From: Actinomycetes bacterium
Lineage (GTDB): Bacteria; Actinomycetota; Acidimicrobiia; Acidimicrobiales; RAAP-2
DNA length: 48,774 nucleotides
Reading direction: 5' to 3'
Assembly (NCBI GenBank): GCA_021791845.1
Contig: JAJYVT010000016.1
Coordinates: 1 to 48,774, forward strand
The position numbers were made by a program, and so were the translations under genes. Under the pieces are notes generated by a model. The model saw only the letters and a program-made list of their open reading frames with translations, was not told the DNA's origin and ran no database searches. The first letter of the stretch is position 1. Every line of letters begins with the position of its first letter. Below, piece after piece: positions 45,170 to 48,774 of this stretch.

Positions 45170-45388
45170 TCACGCCGCCAACGCCTCGGGCACCGCCGGT
45201 TCCCCCGCCCGCCGCCGGCCCGGTCGCGGGACGCTCCGTCGGAGCAGCTCGCTCCTCGCTACGTGGTCGCGGACCGTCGCCGCTGGGACACCGGTCAGCC
45301 GCTCCACCGCCTTGTAGCCCGCACCACCGAGCGCCCCATCGATCGCAGCTTCGAGCTGCGCCGCCGTCCATCGGCTGGGCCGTGCCAT
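45170..45388 (-). CDS. Small helix-turn-helix protein, probably IS-derived
   Basis: The protein has 72 residues from an ATG with AGGAGGT five bases upstream, a strong ribosome site. The helical stretch WTAAQLEAAIDGALGGAGYK and AVERLTGVPAATVRDHV looks like a homeodomain-like HTH of the sort found in transposase first frames or small DNA-binding proteins. The second half is Arg/Pro-rich. It is between IS debris and the amidase gene, on the same strand as both. It may be a truncated transposase part or an active regulator. Confidence 0.6.
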   Translation of the reverse strand: MARPSRWTAAQLEAAIDGALGGAGYKAVERLTGVPAATVRDHVARSELLRRSVPRPGRRRAGEPAVPEALAA

Positions 45389-45436
45389 CGAACACCTCCT
45401 GGTGAGGAGATGGCGGTCACCCCTTGAGCCCAAGCG

Positions 45437-46582
45437 CTATTTCGCTCGCGTCCGCTTCGGACGGCTCGCCTTGTCGGGCTCGGGGGCTCCGCCCGATCCG
45501 CCACCGTTCGTCGTCGCCGGGCGCGCCCAGACTCCACGCTCCTGCAACAGCTCGACCTGCTTGCGCGTCACCTGCTCATGGTATTCGGCGTGGCCATACG
45601 GCTTGCGCTCGAGGTACAAGTTCTTGGGGTAAACCGGCTGCTCGTAGATCAGCCGGTACTGCTCGGTGAGCAGGTCTTTCATCCAATTGTCCCACTGCGC
45701 CGTCTGCCTGAACTGCCGGAGCGCCTCGACCGCGATCGTACCGGCGATCCATGCCGAGCCGCCGCCGTGCGGAACCTCGGTCACGATCTGGCCGCGGTAG
45801 TCGACGATCTGCGAGCCGCCTGCGAACGTGTCGATGGGGGTCTCAGAGTCCGTGTGCAGGTAGTACGTGCCAAGGTTCATCCCGATCACGTACATGTTGT
45901 TGTCGAGCGCTCGGGCTCGATTCTGCACCGCGAACATGCCGCTCATCACGCCCGGAGCGGGGTACGGCCCGCGGTACGCAATCTCGCAGCCGTTCATCGC
46001 GAGGCCGCGCGCGATCTCCGGGTACGAGGCCTCGTTTGCCATCATGATTCCGATCCGGCCGATCGCGGTGTCCGCGACCGGGTAGAAGGCGTCGAGACCG
46101 CTCCCGTAGAGCTCGATCCAACGATCCCACACGTTGTGCGGCGTCAGGGAGTGCTCTACGGGAAAGAGCGGCACGAGCTTGTGGTGCTTCAGGACCACCG
46201 TCCCGTCCTCAGGCTCGATCACGAAGCCGACGTTGAAATAGCGTCCGGGAAATTCCGGATGTCGCGCCTTCGCCTGAGCGACGACGAAAGCATTCCACCT
46301 TTGCGCCAGCTTCCCCAACTCATCCGTCTCCGGTCCCGGGATGTCGATCGCGCATTCCCGCGCGTACTCTTCGTGGTCAAGATCGAACACCTCGTCGGTG
46401 AACCCCTGCAGGCCTCCCTCCGGGACGCAGATCAGTCTCACAGGCAGGTCCATACTCGACAACCATGACGCGGCCCTTATCATGTCCGAGATGTGCTCAA
46501 GATTCCGAGCGATCTCGTCCCGGTGACGAATCCCGCGGACGGTCTGGATCAGACCCACGGCCTGGTAAGGCTCTATCATCAT
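45437..46582 (-). CDS. Nitrilase-superfamily (aliphatic amidase-like) protein lacking the catalytic Cys
   Basis: The protein has 381 residues. The carbon-nitrogen hydrolase fold is clear: Glu55 in CVPEGGLQG, Lys135 in VLKHHKLVPLFPVEH, and the elbow IGIMMANEASYPEIARGLAMNG at 177-198. In active family members such as AmiE the elbow carries the nucleophile Cys (ICDDGNYPEIW); here the aligned residue is Ala182 (codon GCA). The rest of the core and the C-terminal extension of AmiE-like proteins are kept. It may be a non-hydrolytic relative or use another mechanism. GGGAG precedes the ATG. Confidence 0.85.
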   Translation of the reverse strand: MMIEPYQAVGLIQTVRGIRHRDEIARNLEHISDMIRAASWLSSMDLPVRLICVPEGGLQGFTDEVFDLDHEEYARECAIDIPGPETDELGKLAQRWNAFVVAQAKARHPEFPGRYFNVGFVIEPEDGTVVLKHHKLVPLFPVEHSLTPHNVWDRWIELYGSGLDAFYPVADTAIGRIGIMMANEASYPEIARGLAMNGCEIAYRGPYPAPGVMSGMFAVQNRARALDNNMYVIGMNLGTYYLHTDSETPIDTFAGGSQIVDYRGQIVTEVPHGGGSAWIAGTIAVEALRQFRQTAQWDNWMKDLLTEQYRLIYEQPVYPKNLYLERKPYGHAEYHEQVTRKQVELLQERGVWARPATTNGGGSGGAPEPDKASRPKRTRAK

Positions 46583-46692
46583 GCACTCCCTGTCCCTCTA
46601 TGAGCAACACTTAGCGGATTCACGTAGCCACCGCAACGGCAGCACGTAGCCGCCCATGACCCGTTTGTCTGCTCCCCGCGGCGTACCATGAC

Positions 46693-46831
46693 AGGCCTTC
46701 GGCCGCAACCACACGCCGCGCGAACTGAAGTGTGGTGGCTGATGGCTGGAGAGGGCGGCCGAAGCCTGCGGATTCGGGCGACCTGCTCGCGGTGCACGTC
46801 GGTTGCCCGGGCCGGCAAACCCGGCCCTTTT
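46693..46831 (+). ncRNA. Candidate structured RNA (unknown) ending in a terminator
   Basis: On the plus strand AGGCCTTCGGCCGC (46693-46706) pairs with GCGGCCGAAGCCT (46755-46767), 13 bp with one bulge. Inside the loop CCACAC (46709-46714) pairs with GTGTGG (46730-46735). A second module and an intrinsic terminator follow at 46809-46831. No promoter was identified and no known RNA family was recognised. It is antisense to the presumed trpB2-amidase transcript. Confidence 0.35.
46809..46831 (+). terminator. Intrinsic terminator, rightward
   Basis: GGGCCGG (46809-46815), loop CAAAC, CCGGCCC (46821-46827), then TTTT. The T-run is on the plus strand, yet no rightward gene lies upstream of it for more than 10 kb, so it would end an unannotated transcript. 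Confidence 0.6.
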
Positions 46832-46865
46832 CGCTCCCGCCGGTTCCGGGGCGCGCGCCACCACC

Positions 46866-46897
46866 GGTCAGGGTCGCCAGTTTCGACGACCCTGACC
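46866..46897. repeat. 11-bp perfect inverted repeat
   Basis: GGTCAGGGTCG (46866-46876) and CGACCCTGACC (46887-46897) flank a 10-bp spacer CCAGTTTCGA. It could form a strong hairpin on either strand; no T-run follows. It may be an operator or mRNA structure in the amidase leader. Confidence 0.7.
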
Positions 46898-47002
46898 CGC
46901 CTGGATGGGCTACGAGAACTCGCCTCGAGGTGCTCCACGAACTCATCGTGGCTGCTCAGCAGGCGTGCTGGCAGAAACCCGGGCTGCCACCAGCCTCCCG
47001 AC

Positions 47003-47023
47003 ATTTGCGCGCGTCGCGCAAAT
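47003..47023. promoter_or_regulatory. 21-bp palindrome, likely operator
   Basis: ATTTGCGCG and CGCGCAAAT are exact reverse complements around the centre CGT. The outer bases CCGAC and GTCGG extend the pairing with a short bulge. A/T-rich ends and the short spacer fit a dimeric repressor site. It lies 421 bp upstream of the amidase start. Confidence 0.55.
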
Positions 47024-47171
47024 CCTGCGTCGGCATGGGCACAGATGTCACGGGGCTGCCACCGCCCTGGCTCGAGCCGTCGTTTCGGCAAAGCCTGGCC
47101 TCGAAGGAGCTGCCCTTCAGCGGTGGCCAGCGGGCGCGGGAGAAGCGGCACTCCGTTCTGGCAGGTGGCTG

Positions 47172-48419
47172 TCACTCGACCATGTTGCCGTGGATGTAGC
47201 TGTCATACGCACCGAGATCCAACATCCCGTGCCCCGAGTAGCAGAAGAGGATCACCCGCTCGACTCCCTCCTCCTTCGCCCGCAGCGCTTCGTCGATGGT
47301 CGCCCGGATCGCGTGGCTCGTCTCTGGGGCCGGGATCGAGCCCTGAGTGCGGGCAAACTGGACCGCGGCCTCGAACACCTTGCCCTGGGGGTAGGCAACG
47401 GCACGCATCCGCCCCGTCTTGACGAGGTTCGAGATGATCGGAGAATCGCCGTGGTAACGGAGTCCTCCGGCGTGGATGGTTGAAGGGACGAAGTCGTGAC
47501 CGAGCGTGTACATCTGAAGGAGCGGGGTCAAGCCTGCGGTGTCGCCGAAGTCGTATTCGAACCGGCCTTCAGTGAGCGTCGGGCAGGACGACGGCTCGAC
47601 CGCAACGAGGTCGACGTCGGCATCCGGCACGAAGGGGCCCGTAATGCCGCCGAGGTTCGATCCGCCACCGCAGGACGCAATCACGATATCGGGACGCTCC
47701 TCCCCGGCCAAGGCCAGTTGCTCTTTCGCCTCAAGACCGATCACGGTCTGGTGCAGCAGGACGTGATTGAGCACAGAGCCGAGCGAGTAATGGGAGTCGT
47801 CCCGCGCAACGACATCCCGGACCGCGTCACTGATAGCCGACCCGAGTGAGCCAGGATGGCCCGGCTCGTCCACCGGAGAGGGTTCGACGTTTCCCCCCCA
47901 GGTTTCCATCATCACTCGGCGATAGGGCTTCTGCTCGTAGGAGATGCGGACCATGTAGACCTTGCACTCAAGCCCGAAGAGTGCCGATGCGAACGAGAGC
48001 GCGCTCCCCCACTGTCCGGCTCCCGTCTCGGTGGCGAGTCGCCCGATCCCTTCCGCCTTGTTGTAGTAGGCCTGCGGCACCGCGGTGTTCGGCTTGTGAG
48101 AGCCCGCGGGGGACACCGACTCATCCTTATAGTAGATTCGGGCTGGCGTGTCGAGCGCCTGTTCGAGGCGGCGCGCCCGCACGAGCGGGGTAGGGCGCCA
48201 TAGTCGCAGAACGTCGATCACCTCACCCGGAATGTCGATCCAGGGCTCCGCGGACATCTCCTGGGCGATCAGCGCCGTCGGAAAAAGCGGCGCGAGGTCG
48301 TCCGGACCGACCGGCTCGCGCGTCCCGGGGTGGAGTGGCGGCTGCAGCGGCTCAATCAGATGTGGGGCGACGTTGAACCACGCCTGTGGCATCTGATCAG
48401 ATGAGAGGTTCCACTTCAC
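47172..48419 (-). CDS. trpB2: Tryptophan synthase beta chain-like protein, TrpB2 type
   Basis: The protein has 415 residues. The GTG at 48419 is chosen because AAAGGAG lies seven bases upstream and the protein then begins [21 protein letters not shown] (split), like other TrpB2; the ATG at 48425 is only one base from that site. PLP Lys is in [13 protein letters not shown], the phosphate loop in [10 protein letters not shown]. TrpB2 enzymes make tryptophan from indole and serine or phosphoserine, or act as serine deaminases. No trpA is nearby, so a role in the catabolic island rather than in the trp pathway is possible. Confidence 0.92.
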   Translation of the reverse strand: MKWNLSSDQMPQAWFNVAPHLIEPLQPPLHPGTREPVGPDDLAPLFPTALIAQEMSAEPWIDIPGEVIDVLRLWRPTPLVRARRLEQALDTPARIYYKDESVSPAGSHKPNTAVPQAYYNKAEGIGRLATETGAGQWGSALSFASALFGLECKVYMVRISYEQKPYRRVMMETWGGNVEPSPVDEPGHPGSLGSAISDAVRDVVARDDSHYSLGSVLNHVLLHQTVIGLEAKEQLALAGEERPDIVIASCGGGSNLGGITGPFVPDADVDLVAVEPSSCPTLTEGRFEYDFGDTAGLTPLLQMYTLGHDFVPSTIHAGGLRYHGDSPIISNLVKTGRMRAVAYPQGKVFEAAVQFARTQGSIPAPETSHAIRATIDEALRAKEEGVERVILFCYSGHGMLDLGAYDSYIHGNMVE

Positions 48420-48478
48420 GATCATGCTCCTTTGTCAGCTCCGGTGGGATGGGACTTCTGATTGTCATCAACTACTGT

Positions 48479-48774
48479 TCAGGAACGCTCGACCGCAGAC
48501 CCGCTCGGCTGGCCTGCCGCCGCCCCAACACCCGTCGGGGGCAGATCCTCAGGGCTGCCCAGGGCATCGAGCAGCCGGGTGTTCTCTTCCTCGGTGCCAA
48601 TGGTGATCCGCAATCCGTCGGGATAGTGACGGACGAGCACCCTGCTGTCGGCACAGCGGCGCACCGCTGCCGCCGCACGAGCCTCACCTGCAGGGATCCA
48701 GAGGAAGTTGGCCTGCGAAGGTGGGATGTCCCATCCGAGCCCGGTGAGCTGCGTCGCGACCCGTTTGCGCTCCG
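48479..48774 (-). CDS. Histidinol-phosphate aminotransferase-like (HisC type), C-terminal part
   Basis: The last 98 residues of an aminotransferase lie here and the rest is cut by the window edge. PPSQANFLWIPAGEARAAAA, VRRCADSRVLVRHYPDGLRI and TIGTEEENTRLLDAL match the C-terminal domain of HisC-like class I PLP enzymes. It sits 59 bp before trpB2 on the same strand. HisC-like enzymes also transaminate aromatic amino acids, which would fit a neighbour acting on tryptophan. Confidence 0.85.
   Translation of the reverse strand, partial: ERKRVATQLTGLGWDIPPSQANFLWIPAGEARAAAAVRRCADSRVLVRHYPDGLRITIGTEEENTRLLDALGSPEDLPPTGVGAAAGQPSGSAVERS

Larger units (their letters stand above)
46583..47171. other. 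Large intergenic region with several DNA/RNA secondary structures
   Basis: This 589-bp space separates trpB2 from the amidase gene. It holds a structured block with a rightward terminator (46693-46831), an 11-bp inverted repeat (46866-46897), a 21-bp palindrome (47003-47023) and two copies of GGGCTGCCACC (46981-46991 and 47053-47063) around the palindrome. A leftward open frame crosses it completely but is not protein-like. Confidence 0.6.

Noticed and set aside
46866..46897. tRNA-like T-arm in the trpB2-amidase gap
   Set aside because: The stem-loop lacks the conserved GGTTCGAATCC pattern and no acceptor or anticodon arms could be formed on either strand.

Overview
The window is high-GC DNA that reads like an actinobacterial chromosome segment. 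Supporting signs are a clpS-DUF2017 pair, a mycothiol-dependent maleylpyruvate isomerase-type protein, a Pkn-type Ser/Thr kinase, an F420/PPOX-type small oxidoreductase, many GTG starts and many 4-nt GTGA/ATGA gene overlaps. A deep lineage such as Acidimicrobiia is possible, but this is a guess. No rRNA, tRNA or CRISPR array was found. Both window ends cut through genes: an AAA+ ATPase on the left and an aminotransferase on the right.

Positions 1-31,300 look like ordinary chromosome: ATPase regulator, MprF-like DUF2156 protein, FtsH, two HATPase (anti-sigma type) proteins, ClpS and its partner, a MenG/UbiE-like methyltransferase overlapping a UbiA-like membrane protein, MpaB-type oxygenase, aldose epimerase, SurE, ArfB, aldo/keto reductase, NUDIX, a type II NADH dehydrogenase broken by one extra base, a DinB/MDMPI protein, a Ser/Thr kinase whose 3' end overlaps a convergent GNAT, HAD, PHP, a DedA protein fused to a heme-type membrane domain, enoyl-CoA hydratase, SDR, PPOX, several GNATs, a TrkA-type K+ channel, and a DUF2892 membrane protein behind a CsoR/CstR-like operator.

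Positions 31,300-35,700 hold a small cluster that looks biosynthetic. It contains a B12-binding radical SAM protein with a CCSEP tail, an ATP-grasp ligase just upstream of it, and a divergent NifU-type Fe-S protein. A frameshifted 86-residue reading frame follows the radical SAM gene in the same frame.

Positions 35,700-37,147 are an insertion-sequence graveyard with IS110, IS1182 and ISL3 fragments. After it comes an island of about 11.6 kb, all on the minus strand. In transcription order it encodes a HisC-like aminotransferase, TrpB2-type tryptophan synthase beta, a nitrilase-fold amidase whose nucleophile Cys appears to be Ala, more IS debris with a small HTH protein, a ribose-type ABC importer (binding protein, double ATPase, permease), an opine dehydrogenase-type enzyme, a luciferase-like monooxygenase and an acetamidase/formamidase. 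The genes from the importer to the monooxygenase are tightly coupled and are preceded by a good sigma-70-type promoter at 44475-44503. The island looks like a transferred uptake-and-catabolism module for an amide- or amino-acid-derived compound; the substrate cannot be read from the sequence. The 589-bp gap between trpB2 and the amidase holds a strong palindrome, an 11-bp inverted repeat and a structured region ending in a terminator on the opposite strand.

Best leads: the DedA-heme membrane fusion, the radical SAM/ATP-grasp/NifU cluster with its frameshifted follower, the Cys-less nitrilase and its island, and the unexplained structured DNA at 46,690-47,070.
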